Origin: Salmonella bongori NCTC 12419
Lineage (GTDB): Bacteria; Pseudomonadota; Gammaproteobacteria; Enterobacterales; Enterobacteriaceae
Assembly: GCF_000252995.1 (NCBI RefSeq)
Contig: NC_015761.1
Location: 4,030,001-4,094,000 of the forward strand
Reading direction: 5' to 3'
Length of the DNA: 64,000 nt
The translations under genes were made by a program, and so were the position numbers. Shown here piece by piece: positions 21,749-30,571 of this stretch (positions are counted from its first letter, which is position 1; each line of letters opens with the position of its first letter). Below the pieces are notes generated by a model. That model was not told the DNA's origin. It saw nothing but the letters and a program-made list of their open reading frames with translations, and made no database searches.

Positions 21749-22573
21749 TCAGCGAAGCCCACCGTATGCCAGCGTCACCTCTTTCGCCGCTTTAATTACC
21801 ATCGCGCCGAACTCGGTGACGCGATCGTCGGTAATGCGTGAGCACGGCCCGGAAATAGAGATGGCCGCAAAGGGTTCTCGATGCTCGTCATAGATACACG
21901 ATGCCACGCAACGCAGGCCGAGCGCATGTTCTTCGTCGTCAAAGGAGTAGCCGCGCTTGCGTGTCTGAGCAAGGTCATCTTTCAGATGGAAAGGCGATAC
22001 CAGCGTCGCGTGGGTATAAGCGTGTAGCCCCTTGCGGTGCAGCAAGCTGGTGACCTGTTCCTCGCTGAGCTGCGATAAAAACGCCTTGCCCGCCCCGGAC
22101 GCATGCATCGGCAGTTTACCGCCAATCGGCGCGGACATGCGCATCAACTGGGTACACTGAACCTGGTCAATAATAATCGCCTGATGATCGCTTTGGTCCA
22201 ATACCGCCAGATTGACCGTCTCGCCGGAATCTTCCATCAGTTGACGTAAGATGGGATGCACAATCGCCAGCAGATTACGGCTTTGCAAAAAGCTACTGCC
22301 GACGATAAATGCGTGCGCGCCGATCGCCCAGTGACCCAGGTCGCCGACCTGACGGACAAAGCCCTGCTGCTGCATGGTGGTCAGGAGCCGATGAGTGGTG
22401 GAATTAGGTAACCCTGCCTGCTGAGCCAGTTCGGTCAGCGCTACGCTGCCGTTGGATTCCGCAATCCACTCCAGCAATTTCAGACCACGGGTTAAAGACT
22501 GAACCTGTCCGGCTGCGGGCGCAGTGGCAGCGGCGGGTTTTCTACCGCGTTTCGCGGGAACGGGGGCAACCAT
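21749..22573 (-). CDS. iclR: Acetate operon repressor IclR
   Basis: Represses aceBAK and its own gene; glyoxylate and pyruvate affect its oligomeric state. The product is 274 residues. A basic, Ala/Pro-rich N-terminus (AKRGRKPAAAT) precedes the winged helix-turn-helix (about 25-88, LTELAQQAGLPNSTTHRLL). The effector domain contains APIGGKLPMHASGAGKAFL and the C-terminal CVASCIYDEH...AAISISGP. Transcribed towards aceK, with the ASCH gene immediately downstream. An IclR-like operator lies at 22596. Confidence 0.97.
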   Translation of the reverse strand: MVAPVPAKRGRKPAAATAPAAGQVQSLTRGLKLLEWIAESNGSVALTELAQQAGLPNSTTHRLLTTMQQQGFVRQVGDLGHWAIGAHAFIVGSSFLQSRNLLAIVHPILRQLMEDSGETVNLAVLDQSDHQAIIIDQVQCTQLMRMSAPIGGKLPMHASGAGKAFLSQLSEEQVTSLLHRKGLHAYTHATLVSPFHLKDDLAQTRKRGYSFDDEEHALGLRCVASCIYDEHREPFAAISISGPCSRITDDRVTEFGAMVIKAAKEVTLAYGGLR

Positions 22574-22595
22574 GGCAGACTCCTTTTCTGTATCG

Positions 22596-22610
22596 TGGAA
22601 ATCATTTTCG
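22596..22610. promoter_or_regulatory. Probable IclR autoregulatory site
   Basis: TGGAAATCATTTTCG resembles the IclR half-site arrangement seen in front of aceB (TGGAAATTGTTTTTG) and lies 23-37 bp before the iclR start. Confidence 0.6.
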
Positions 22611-22645
22611 TTTTATTCAATTATAATGCAAGAGTTCCTGTACTG

Positions 22646-22738
22646 ATCGGATGAGTGATGCTGATAGCGCTTCGCTTATCCGGTCTATGCTAAAACTTGT
22701 TTGTAGATCGGATAAGGCGTTTGCGCCGCCATCCGACA
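22646..22738. repeat. REP/BIME pair between iclR and metH
   Basis: Inverted REP units: GATCGGATGAGTGATGCTGATAG with CTTCGCTTATCCGG, and GATCGGATAAGGCG with CGCCGCCATCCGAC. It lies between divergent promoters. Confidence 0.75.
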
Positions 22739-22765
22739 AAATGAACGCGCAGAAAACCAGCAAGC

Positions 22766-22778
22766 TGAACATGTCTCA
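22766..22778. promoter_or_regulatory. Possible MetR site upstream of metH
   Basis: TGAACATGTCTCA resembles the MetR consensus TGAA-N5-TTCA with one mismatch, 94 bp before the metH start. MetR activation of metH is known in enterobacteria; this placement is tentative. Confidence 0.35.
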
Positions 22779-22871
22779 TGTTGCCCGTTGTTTGCTTTTC
22801 CGCCATTAAGGTTTGTGCGAGTATGGTCCGTTGAGTGTTTTCGGTCTGGTTGAGCGTTGTCGGGAGCAAGT

Positions 22872-25800
22872 GTGAGCAGCAAAGTTGAGCAACTTCGTGC
22901 GCAGTTAAATGAACGTATTCTGGTTTTGGACGGTGGTATGGGTACCATGATCCAGAGCTATCGTCTTAGCGAGCAGGACTTTCGCGGCGAGCGCTTCGCC
23001 GACTGGCCCTGTGATCTGAAAGGTAACAACGACCTGTTGGTGCTCAGCAAGCCAGAGGTGATTGCGGCTATCCATAATGCTTACTTTGAAGCCGGCGCGG
23101 ATATTATTGAAACTAACACTTTCAACTCCACGACTATTGCCATGGCGGATTACCAGATGGAATCGCTGTCGGCAGAAATCAACTTTGCAGCCGCGAAGCT
23201 GGCCCGGGCCTGTGCTGATGAGTGGACAGCGCGCACGCCGGATAAGCCGCGCTATGTGGCGGGTGTGCTCGGGCCAACAAACCGTACGGCCTCCATCTCG
23301 CCGGACGTCAACGATCCGGCGTACCGGAATATCACTTTCGATCAGCTGGTGGCCGCCTACCGTGAATCCACCAAAGCGCTGGTGGAAGGCGGCAGCGACC
23401 TTATCCTGATCGAAACGGTCTTCGATACACTCAATGCAAAAGCCGCTATTTTTGCGGTAAAAGCCGAGTTCGAGGCGCTGGGCGTCGAACTGCCGATCAT
23501 GATCTCCGGCACCATCACCGATGCGTCTGGCCGCACGCTTTCCGGCCAGACTACCGAAGCCTTTTATAACTCCCTGCGCCATGCCGACGCACTGACCTTC
23601 GGTCTGAACTGTGCGCTGGGGCCGGATGAGCTGCGTCAGTACGTTCAGGAACTGTCGCGGATTGCCGAATGCTATGTTACCGCGCACCCGAACGCCGGGC
23701 TGCCTAACGCTTTTGGGGAGTATGATCTGGACGCCGATACCATGGCGAAACAGATTCGCGAATGGGCGCAGGCCGGTTTTCTCAATATCGTCGGCGGCTG
23801 CTGCGGCACCACGCCGCAACATATCGCCGCCATGAGCCGCGCAGTCGAAGGTCTGCCGCCGCGCAAGCTGCCGGATATCCCGGTCGCCTGCCGCCTTTCC
23901 GGCCTGGAACCGCTGAACATTGGCGATGACAGCCTGTTTGTTAACGTTGGCGAACGTACCAACGTCACCGGCTCGGCCAAATTTAAACGGTTGATCAAAG
24001 AAGAGAAATACAGCGAAGCGCTGGACGTCGCTCGCCAGCAGGTAGAAAGCGGCGCGCAGATTATCGATATCAATATGGATGAGGGGATGCTCGACGCCGA
24101 AGCGGCGATGGTGCGCTTCCTCAACCTGATCGCCGGTGAGCCGGACATTGCCCGCGTACCGATCATGATCGACTCCTCGAAATGGGAAGTTATCGAAAAA
24201 GGGCTGAAGTGCATTCAGGGTAAAGGCATCGTTAACTCCATCTCGATGAAAGAGGGCGTGGAGGCCTTTATTCATCATGCGAAGTTGCTGCGTCGCTACG
24301 GTGCAGCTGTGGTAGTGATGGCCTTTGATGAGCAGGGCCAGGCCGATACCCGCGCGCGTAAAATCGAGATTTGCCGTCGGGCGTACAGGATCTTAACCGA
24401 AGAGGTGGGTTTCCCGCCGGAAGACATCATCTTCGATCCGAACATCTTTGCCGTGGCGACGGGTATTGAGGAACACAACAACTACGCGCAGGACTTTATC
24501 GGTGCCTGCGAAGATATTAAACGCGAGCTGCCGCACGCGCTGATTTCCGGTGGTGTCTCCAACGTGTCGTTCTCGTTCCGTGGTAACGATCCGGTGCGTG
24601 AGGCCATTCACGCCGTGTTCCTGTACTACGCGATTCGTAACGGTATGGATATGGGGATCGTCAACGCCGGGCAACTGGCCATTTATGACGATCTGCCTGC
24701 CGGGTTGCGCGACGCGGTGGAGGATGTGATTCTCAACCGCCGCGATGACGCTACCGAACGACTGCTGGATCTTGCTGAGCAGTATCGCGGCAGTAAGGCC
24801 GATGATTCGACGAATGCTCAGCAGGCAGAGTGGCGTAGCTGGGCGGTCAATAAGCGTCTTGAATACTCGTTGGTGAAAGGGATTACCGAGTTTATTGAGC
24901 AGGATACCGAAGAAGCCCGCCAGCAGGCCGCTCGCCCGATAGAGGTGATTGAAGGCCCGCTGATGGACGGTATGAACGTGGTCGGCGACCTGTTTGGCGA
25001 AGGCAAAATGTTCCTGCCGCAGGTAGTGAAATCCGCGCGCGTGATGAAGCAGGCGGTAGCGTATCTTGAGCCGTTTATTGAAGCCAGCAAAGAGCAGGGC
25101 TCCAGCAACGGTAAAATGGTGATCGCCACCGTGAAGGGCGACGTACATGACATCGGCAAAAATATTGTCGGCGTGGTGTTGCAGTGTAATAACTACGAAA
25201 TTATCGATCTTGGCGTAATGGTGCCCGCAGAGAAAATCCTTAAAACCGCCAAAGAGGTCAATGCGGATTTGATCGGCCTTTCAGGGCTGATAACCCCGTC
25301 GCTCGATGAAATGGTGAACGTGGCGAAAGAGATGGAGCGCCAGGGCTTTACCATTCCGCTGCTGATTGGCGGCGCGACCACCTCTAAAGCGCATACGGCA
25401 GTGAAAATCGAGCAGAACTACAGCGGTCCGACGGTTTATGTGCAGAACGCCTCGCGCACCGTTGGCGTGGTGGCCGCATTGTTGTCTGCCACCCAGCGCG
25501 ATGATTTTGTTGCCCGTACCCGTAAAGAGTATGACACCGTGCGCATTCAGCACGCCCGTAAGAAGCCGCGCACCCCGCCAGTGACGCTGGAAGCGGCGCG
25601 TGATAACGATCTGGCGTTTGACTGGGCCAGCTACACGCCGCCCGTCGCGCATCGTTTGGGTGTACAGGAGGTTGAAGTCAGCATCGAAACGCTGCGTAAC
25701 TATATCGACTGGACGCCCTTCTTTATGACCTGGTCACTGGCGGGGAAATATCCGCGCATTCTGGAAGATGACGTGGTGGGCGCTGAGGCGCAGCGTCTGT

Positions 25801-26555
25801 TTAAAGACGCCAACGACATGTTGGATAAACTTAGCGCCGAACGCACGCTGAATCCGCGTGGTGTGGTGGGCTTATTCCCGGCTAACCGTGTAGGTGACGA
25901 CATCGAAATTTATCGCGATGAAACGCGAACCCACGTGCTGGCGGTGAGTCATCACCTGCGCCAGCAGACGGAAAAAGTCGGTTTCGCTAACTACTGCCTG
26001 TCCGATTTTGTGGCGCCGAAACTGTCCGGAAAAGCGGATTATATTGGGGCTTTCGCGGTGACCGGTGGCCTGGAGGAAGATGCGCTGGCAGAGGCGTTTG
26101 AAGCGCAGCATGATGATTACAACAAGATCATGGTGAAAGCGATTGCTGATCGGCTGGCGGAAGCCTTTGCGGAGTACCTGCATGAGCGTGTACGTAAGGT
26201 TTACTGGGGGTATGCGCCGAACGAGAGCCTCAGTAACGCAGAATTAATCCGCGAAAACTATCAGGGGATACGTCCGGCGCCGGGTTATCCAGCCTGCCCG
26301 GAGCACACCGAAAAAGGTACTATCTGGCAGTTGCTGGAGGTGGAAAAACACACCGGGATGAAACTCACCGAATCTTACGCCATGTGGCCAGGCGCGTCGG
26401 TATCCGGCTGGTACTTCAGCCATCCTGATAGTAAATACTTCGCGGTGGCGCAAATTCAGCGCGATCAAGTTACAGATTACGCCTTCCGTAAGGGAATGCG
26501 CGTTGAAGAGGTGGAGCGCTGGCTGGCACCTAACCTGGGTTACGACGCGGATTAA
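22872..26555 (+). CDS. metH: Cobalamin-dependent methionine synthase
   Basis: Methylates homocysteine using methyltetrahydrofolate with methylcobalamin as carrier. GTG at 22872 behind GGGAGCA gives 1227 residues, the E. coli length; an in-frame TTG-type extension to 22857 is unnecessary. The homocysteine domain ends with the zinc-ligand cysteines of GGCCGTT. The folate domain starts around FVNVGERTNVTGS. The cobalamin domain carries DVHDIGKN with the cobalt-ligand histidine (H759 region). The C-terminal activation domain includes RPAPGYPACPEHTEK. A terminator follows at 26588. Confidence 0.98.
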   Translation: MSSKVEQLRAQLNERILVLDGGMGTMIQSYRLSEQDFRGERFADWPCDLKGNNDLLVLSKPEVIAAIHNAYFEAGADIIETNTFNSTTIAMADYQMESLSAEINFAAAKLARACADEWTARTPDKPRYVAGVLGPTNRTASISPDVNDPAYRNITFDQLVAAYRESTKALVEGGSDLILIETVFDTLNAKAAIFAVKAEFEALGVELPIMISGTITDASGRTLSGQTTEAFYNSLRHADALTFGLNCALGPDELRQYVQELSRIAECYVTAHPNAGLPNAFGEYDLDADTMAKQIREWAQAGFLNIVGGCCGTTPQHIAAMSRAVEGLPPRKLPDIPVACRLSGLEPLNIGDDSLFVNVGERTNVTGSAKFKRLIKEEKYSEALDVARQQVESGAQIIDINMDEGMLDAEAAMVRFLNLIAGEPDIARVPIMIDSSKWEVIEKGLKCIQGKGIVNSISMKEGVEAFIHHAKLLRRYGAAVVVMAFDEQGQADTRARKIEICRRAYRILTEEVGFPPEDIIFDPNIFAVATGIEEHNNYAQDFIGACEDIKRELPHALISGGVSNVSFSFRGNDPVREAIHAVFLYYAIRNGMDMGIVNAGQLAIYDDLPAGLRDAVEDVILNRRDDATERLLDLAEQYRGSKADDSTNAQQAEWRSWAVNKRLEYSLVKGITEFIEQDTEEARQQAARPIEVIEGPLMDGMNVVGDLFGEGKMFLPQVVKSARVMKQAVAYLEPFIEASKEQGSSNGKMVIATVKGDVHDIGKNIVGVVLQCNNYEIIDLGVMVPAEKILKTAKEVNADLIGLSGLITPSLDEMVNVAKEMERQGFTIPLLIGGATTSKAHTAVKIEQNYSGPTVYVQNASRTVGVVAALLSATQRDDFVARTRKEYDTVRIQHARKKPRTPPVTLEAARDNDLAFDWASYTPPVAHRLGVQEVEVSIETLRNYIDWTPFFMTWSLAGKYPRILEDDVVGAEAQRLFKDANDMLDKLSAERTLNPRGVVGLFPANRVGDDIEIYRDETRTHVLAVSHHLRQQTEKVGFANYCLSDFVAPKLSGKADYIGAFAVTGGLEEDALAEAFEAQHDDYNKIMVKAIADRLAEAFAEYLHERVRKVYWGYAPNESLSNAELIRENYQGIRPAPGYPACPEHTEKGTIWQLLEVEKHTGMKLTESYAMWPGASVSGWYFSHPDSKYFAVAQIQRDQVTDYAFRKGMRVEEVERWLAPNLGYDAD

Positions 26556-26587
26556 TTTCTGAAACCGTCACTTTTCCTTACAACATG

Positions 26588-26617
26588 CAAGGCACTCATT
26601 GGGTGCCTTGTCTCTTT
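26588..26617 (+). terminator. Terminator of metH
   Basis: Stem CAAGGCAC (26588-26595) / GGTGCCTTG (26602-26610) followed by TCTCTTTCTT, 32 bp after metH. Confidence 0.8.
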
Positions 26618-26787
26618 CTTACAATTAACCCCTTATACTGAGTGAAGACGGCGCGGTGTTGCTTGTCGGTACAGATTGTACTTATTGTAGGCGCTGATAA
26701 GCGCAGCGCCATCAGGCAGATCGGCAATGCATGCGTCGTCCCAACGAATTTCAGGAAAACGTATAACGATAAGGAGAACCTGACGCC

Positions 26788-28419
26788 GTGTTAACTTTGC
26801 TTCATTTACTTTCTGCCGTTGCTCTGTTGGTATGGGGAACACATATCGTGCGTACTGGCGTAATGCGCGTGTTTGGTGCGCGTTTGCGCACTGTCCTCAG
26901 CCGCAGCGTAGAAAAGAAACCGCTCGCCTTTTGTGCGGGTATCGGTGTGACTGCGTTGGTACAAAGCAGTAACGCCACCACCTTATTGGTAACATCGTTT
27001 GTCGCCCAGGATCTTGTCGCCCTGACGCCCGCCCTGGTGATTGTGCTGGGCGCCGACGTGGGAACCGCGCTGATGGCGCGTATACTCACCTTCGATTTAT
27101 CCTGGCTGTCACCGCTGCTGATATTTATCGGCGTGATTTTCTTCCTTGGGCGTAAACAATCCCGGGCGGGACAACTTGGTCGCGTTGGTATCGGGCTTGG
27201 CCTGATTCTACTTGCGCTGGAGCTGATTGTGCAGGCGGTGACGCCGATCACTCAGGCTAATGGCGTCCAGGTGATTTTCGCGTCTCTGACGGGCGACATC
27301 ATGCTGGATGCGTTAATTGGCGCAATGTTCGCCATTATCAGTTATTCCAGTCTGGCGGCAGTACTGCTGACAGCCACCCTGACGGCGGCGGGCATTATTT
27401 CGTTCCCGGTCGCGTTGTGTCTGGTTATCGGTGCCAATCTGGGATCGGGACTGCTGGCGATGCTCAATAACAGCGCCGCCAATGCTGCCGCGCGTCGCGT
27501 AGCGCTCGGTAGCCTGTTGTTCAAATTGATTGGCAGCCTGATCATCCTGCCGTTTGTTCATCCACTGGCGAATCTGATGGATGAATTGCCGTTACCGAAG
27601 TCAGAGCTGGTGATCTATTTCCACGTCTTTTACAACCTGGTGCGTTGTCTGGCGATGGTGCCCTTTGCCGAGCCGATGGCGCGTTTTTGTAAACGGATTA
27701 TTCGTGATGAGCCTGAACTGGATACCCATCTGAAGCCGAAACATCTTGATGTCAGCGCGCTGGATACACCAACGCTGGCGCTGGCCAATGCTGCCCGTGA
27801 GGTGTTGCGCATTGGCGATGCGATGGAACAGATGATGGAAGGGCTAAAAAAAGTTATGCATGGCGAGCCGCGTGAAGAGAAAGCGCTGCGCAAGCTGGCG
27901 GATGACGTTAATGTCCTTTACACCGCGATTAAGCTTTATCTGGCGCGAATGCCAAAAGACGAGCTGGCGGCGGAGGAGTCCCGTCGTTGGGCGGAGATTA
28001 TCGAAATGGCCCTGAACCTCGAACAGGCGTCGGATATTATTGAGCGAATGGGCAGCGAGATTGCTGACAAGTCGCTGGCGGCGCGGCGGGCGTTTTCAGA
28101 AGAAGGATTGAAAGAGCTGGATGCGCTTTACGATCAGTTGCTCAGTAATCTGCAACTGGCGATGTCGGTCTTTTTCTCCGGCGATGTCACCAGCGCCCGC
28201 CGGTTGCGTCGTAGTAAGCATCGTTTCCGTATTCTTAATCGCCGGTATTCACATGCGCATGTTGATCGTCTGCATCAGCAGAATGTGCAAAGCATTGAGA
28301 CCAGTTCGCTCCATTTAGGGCTTCTGGGCGATATGAAGCGTCTTAACTCACTGTTCTGTTCGGTCGCCTATAGCGTACTGGAACAGCCGGATCAGGATGA
28401 GGAACGTGGCGATTATTGA
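26788..28419 (+). CDS. yjbB: YjbB, Na/Pi cotransporter-family phosphate exporter
   Basis: A 543-residue inner-membrane protein. Two hydrophobic repeats of the Na/Pi cotransporter type occupy about residues 1-310; the first carries the signature VQSSNATT (58-65), and the second repeat has GANLGSGLLAMLNN. A soluble PhoU-like helical region follows (about 340-530). The E. coli homologue is reported to export phosphate when internal phosphate is high. GTG start at 26788 behind AAGGAGAA. Between the metH terminator and this gene (26618-26787) only a REP-like half palindrome (GGCGCTGATAAGCGCAGCGCC, imperfect) is seen. Confidence 0.92.
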   Translation: MLTLLHLLSAVALLVWGTHIVRTGVMRVFGARLRTVLSRSVEKKPLAFCAGIGVTALVQSSNATTLLVTSFVAQDLVALTPALVIVLGADVGTALMARILTFDLSWLSPLLIFIGVIFFLGRKQSRAGQLGRVGIGLGLILLALELIVQAVTPITQANGVQVIFASLTGDIMLDALIGAMFAIISYSSLAAVLLTATLTAAGIISFPVALCLVIGANLGSGLLAMLNNSAANAAARRVALGSLLFKLIGSLIILPFVHPLANLMDELPLPKSELVIYFHVFYNLVRCLAMVPFAEPMARFCKRIIRDEPELDTHLKPKHLDVSALDTPTLALANAAREVLRIGDAMEQMMEGLKKVMHGEPREEKALRKLADDVNVLYTAIKLYLARMPKDELAAEESRRWAEIIEMALNLEQASDIIERMGSEIADKSLAARRAFSEEGLKELDALYDQLLSNLQLAMSVFFSGDVTSARRLRRSKHRFRILNRRYSHAHVDRLHQQNVQSIETSSLHLGLLGDMKRLNSLFCSVAYSVLEQPDQDEERGDY

Positions 28420-28432
28420 GTGTCACGGAACG

Positions 28433-28517
28433 GTAGACCGGATAAGGCGTTGAACGCGTTATCCGGCAATAGGTTGTGCGTAGATCCGCCCGATGGCGCG
28501 ACGCTTATCAGGTCTAC
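28433..28517. repeat. BIME (two inverted REPs) between yjbB and pepE
   Basis: GTAGACCGGATAAGGCGTTG...CGTTATCCGG followed by the oppositely oriented GCCCGATGGCGC...CTTATCAGGTCTAC. It lies between convergent genes. Confidence 0.85.
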
Positions 28518-28554
28518 CTGGGGCCGGTGATTACGCCAACTATGTGTTTATCAC

Positions 28555-29244
28555 TTAGAACCGATGCCCGGCCTCCAGCGCAACCGCGTCTTCACCTGCT
28601 TTAAAGATGTACGTGGTGTTCGGGCCACCGAGAACCGCCTGGCCTTTGCTCACCTGAATCCAGTTGCCTTCCGGCAAACCAATTACTGTCAGTGCCGGCG
28701 AGACCACCAGCAGCTCGCGAATACGCTGCTCGCGGGTCTCGCCCTTATGACCTTCCGGCAAGGCATTAGTGAAGTGTGGATTAATTTGCAGCGGGAACAG
28801 ATCAAGCGCGTCGAAACCGTTTGGATCGACGATCGGCATATCATTGGTGGTGCGGATAGTCGGACAGGCAAGATTGGCGCCTGCGCTCCAGCCAATGTAT
28901 AGCGCGCCGCGTTTTACCACATCTGCCATCGGTGCCAACAAGCCGCGTTCACGTGATTCTTTCAGGAGCTGAAACGTGTTTCCGCCACCAACAATAATGA
29001 TTTCCGCTTTCTCAATCGCCGCAAGCGGATCGACAACGCGATGAATCCCTGTGACGTTTATCCCTAATGGCGCAAGCACCTCTGCGGTTTTGTCTGCGTA
29101 CTCATCCCAGGTTTGCGTAACGCCAGCAAAGGGAATAAACACCGCCGAGCGTCGACCATTCAACTGATTCGCTATCAGCGGCAGCGCGTGTTCCATCCAG
29201 GCTTTACCCGGCAGAGTTGAATTACTCAATAAAAGCAGTTCCAT
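28555..29244 (-). CDS. pepE: Peptidase E (alpha-aspartyl dipeptidase)
   Basis: Cytoplasmic serine dipeptidase that hydrolyses dipeptides with N-terminal aspartate; first described in Salmonella. The product is 229 residues. The catalytic triad expected for family S51 is present: S120 in GWSAGAN, D135 and H157 (QINPHF). The fold resembles class I glutamine amidotransferases, seen in VGGGNTFQLL. The start ATG at 29244 is preferred over the adjacent ATG at 29247 by comparison with the known protein. Convergent with yjbB. Confidence 0.97.
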   Translation of the reverse strand: MELLLLSNSTLPGKAWMEHALPLIANQLNGRRSAVFIPFAGVTQTWDEYADKTAEVLAPLGINVTGIHRVVDPLAAIEKAEIIIVGGGNTFQLLKESRERGLLAPMADVVKRGALYIGWSAGANLACPTIRTTNDMPIVDPNGFDALDLFPLQINPHFTNALPEGHKGETREQRIRELLVVSPALTVIGLPEGNWIQVSKGQAVLGGPNTTYIFKAGEDAVALEAGHRF

Positions 29245-29472
29245 CATTTCTCCACGTCATCAAAAAATTACACTTTGTGCATAATCTAGCACTGGTAGCG
29301 TAACGTCTTACTGATGTGGCGCATAATGCGCGGCGGGTTATATGACCCTGTCTCGCCTGGCCAACATTTATCGTCCAGACTTAAACCAAAGGCATAGTCT
29401 GCGCAGGCGTTGTGCTTTACACTGCGCGCTGCAAAAATGCGTCGATAAAGAGTTAATCAGGTGGTAATGGCG

Positions 29473-29949
29473 ATGAACGGAACGATCACAACATGGTTTA
29501 AAGATAAAGGTTTTGGATTTATCAAAGATGAAAATGGCGACAACCGTTACTTTCATGTGATTAAAGTCGCTAACCCGGATCTGATTAAAAAAGATGCGGC
29601 GGTTACTTTTGAACCGACCACTAACAGCAAAGGTTTGTCTGCGTATGCGGTGAAGGTGATCCCGGAAAGTAAATACATTTATATTGCCGGCGAGCGTCTG
29701 AAGCTGGCATCCATTAAGTCCTACCTTGTTTACAGCGAAGAAGTGCCGGTAGAAACGCGCATTGATAAAGAAAATACGGTGCTGTCGGTGGGCGTGCTGA
29801 TGAACAGCATTCGGCCAAAAACAGCCGTTAAACCTGGTGAAATGCGTTCGTTGAAAAAGCTGGCTATCACCACTTTTCAGGGCACGACCTTAATTTTCTC
29901 GGAAGATGAAATCGATATTGATGCCACCGTGAAGCTGCTCAAAGTATAA
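29473..29949 (+). CDS. Cold-shock-domain protein with an unassigned C-terminal domain
   Basis: A 158-residue protein. Residues 1-60 form a cold-shock-like nucleic-acid-binding domain with an RNP1-like KGFGFI and RNP2-like RYFHVIK. Residues 70-158 (from SKYIYIAGERLKL to the end) form a second, beta-rich domain I do not recognise. It is twice the length of a CspA-type protein. Starts at 29461 (GTG), 29467 and 29473 (ATG) are in frame; 29473 has the best spacing to AGGTGG (29459-29464). Followed after 33 bp by a DUF2058 gene, and the two are probably co-transcribed. A general RNA-binding role is inference. Confidence 0.75.
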   Translation: MNGTITTWFKDKGFGFIKDENGDNRYFHVIKVANPDLIKKDAAVTFEPTTNSKGLSAYAVKVIPESKYIYIAGERLKLASIKSYLVYSEEVPVETRIDKENTVLSVGVLMNSIRPKTAVKPGEMRSLKKLAITTFQGTTLIFSEDEIDIDATVKLLKV

Positions 29950-29982
29950 TTTCCCCACTATTCAACGGACTTAGAAACGAAA

Positions 29983-30522
29983 ATGACTAAACTTACCCTA
30001 CAAGAGCAACTGCTCAAGGCCGGGCTGGTAAACAGCAAAAAGATGGCCAAAGTACAAAGAACGGCGAAAAAATCGCGCGTGCAGGCGCGGGAGGCCAGAG
30101 CAGCAGTCGAAGAGAATAAAAAAGCGCAGCTTGAGCGCGATAAGCAGCTCAGCGAACAGCAAAAGCAGGCTGCTTTGTCAAAAGAATACAAAGCGCAGGT
30201 CAAACAGCTCATCGAGATGAACCGCATCGTGGTAGCTAAGGGCGATATCGGTTTTAACTTCACGGATAACAATCTCATCAAAAGAATCGACGTCGATAAG
30301 CTGACGCAAACGCAGTTGATTAATGGTCGTCTGGCGATTGCGCGTTTAGCGAATGAGAAAACCGGCGAGCATGAATATGCGATCATCCCCGCGAGCGTGG
30401 CCGACAAAATTGCCCAGCGAGACGCGGACAGCATTGTTTTAAACAGCGCATTGAGCCAGGAAGAGCAGGACGAAGACGATCCGTACGCTGATTTTAAAGT
30501 CCCTGACGATTTAATGTGGTAA
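29983..30522 (+). CDS. DUF2058 (YaiL-like) protein
   Basis: A 179-residue, highly charged protein of the DUF2058 family. Residues 1-85 are a K/E/Q-rich helix likely to form a coiled coil (LQEQLLKAGLVNSKKMAKVQ...). A compact domain follows (GDIGFNFTDNN...NGRLAIARL...IIPASVADKI), with an acidic tail ending DDPYADFKVPDDLMW. From memory it is very close to E. coli YaiL, which lies elsewhere in that genome, so this may be a relocated or second copy. Function unknown. It sits 49 bp before rluF and may share its transcript. Confidence 0.8.
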   Translation: MTKLTLQEQLLKAGLVNSKKMAKVQRTAKKSRVQAREARAAVEENKKAQLERDKQLSEQQKQAALSKEYKAQVKQLIEMNRIVVAKGDIGFNFTDNNLIKRIDVDKLTQTQLINGRLAIARLANEKTGEHEYAIIPASVADKIAQRDADSIVLNSALSQEEQDEDDPYADFKVPDDLMW

Positions 30523-30571
30523 TAGGCATTACCGATGCGCTTTTGTAAGAAAATTTTTTCAGAGAACAACT

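Noticed and set aside
22905..24278. 457-codon open frame on the minus strand inside metH
   Set aside because: Antisense shadow of metH, rich in H/R/Q as expected from reversed codons; no ribosome site.
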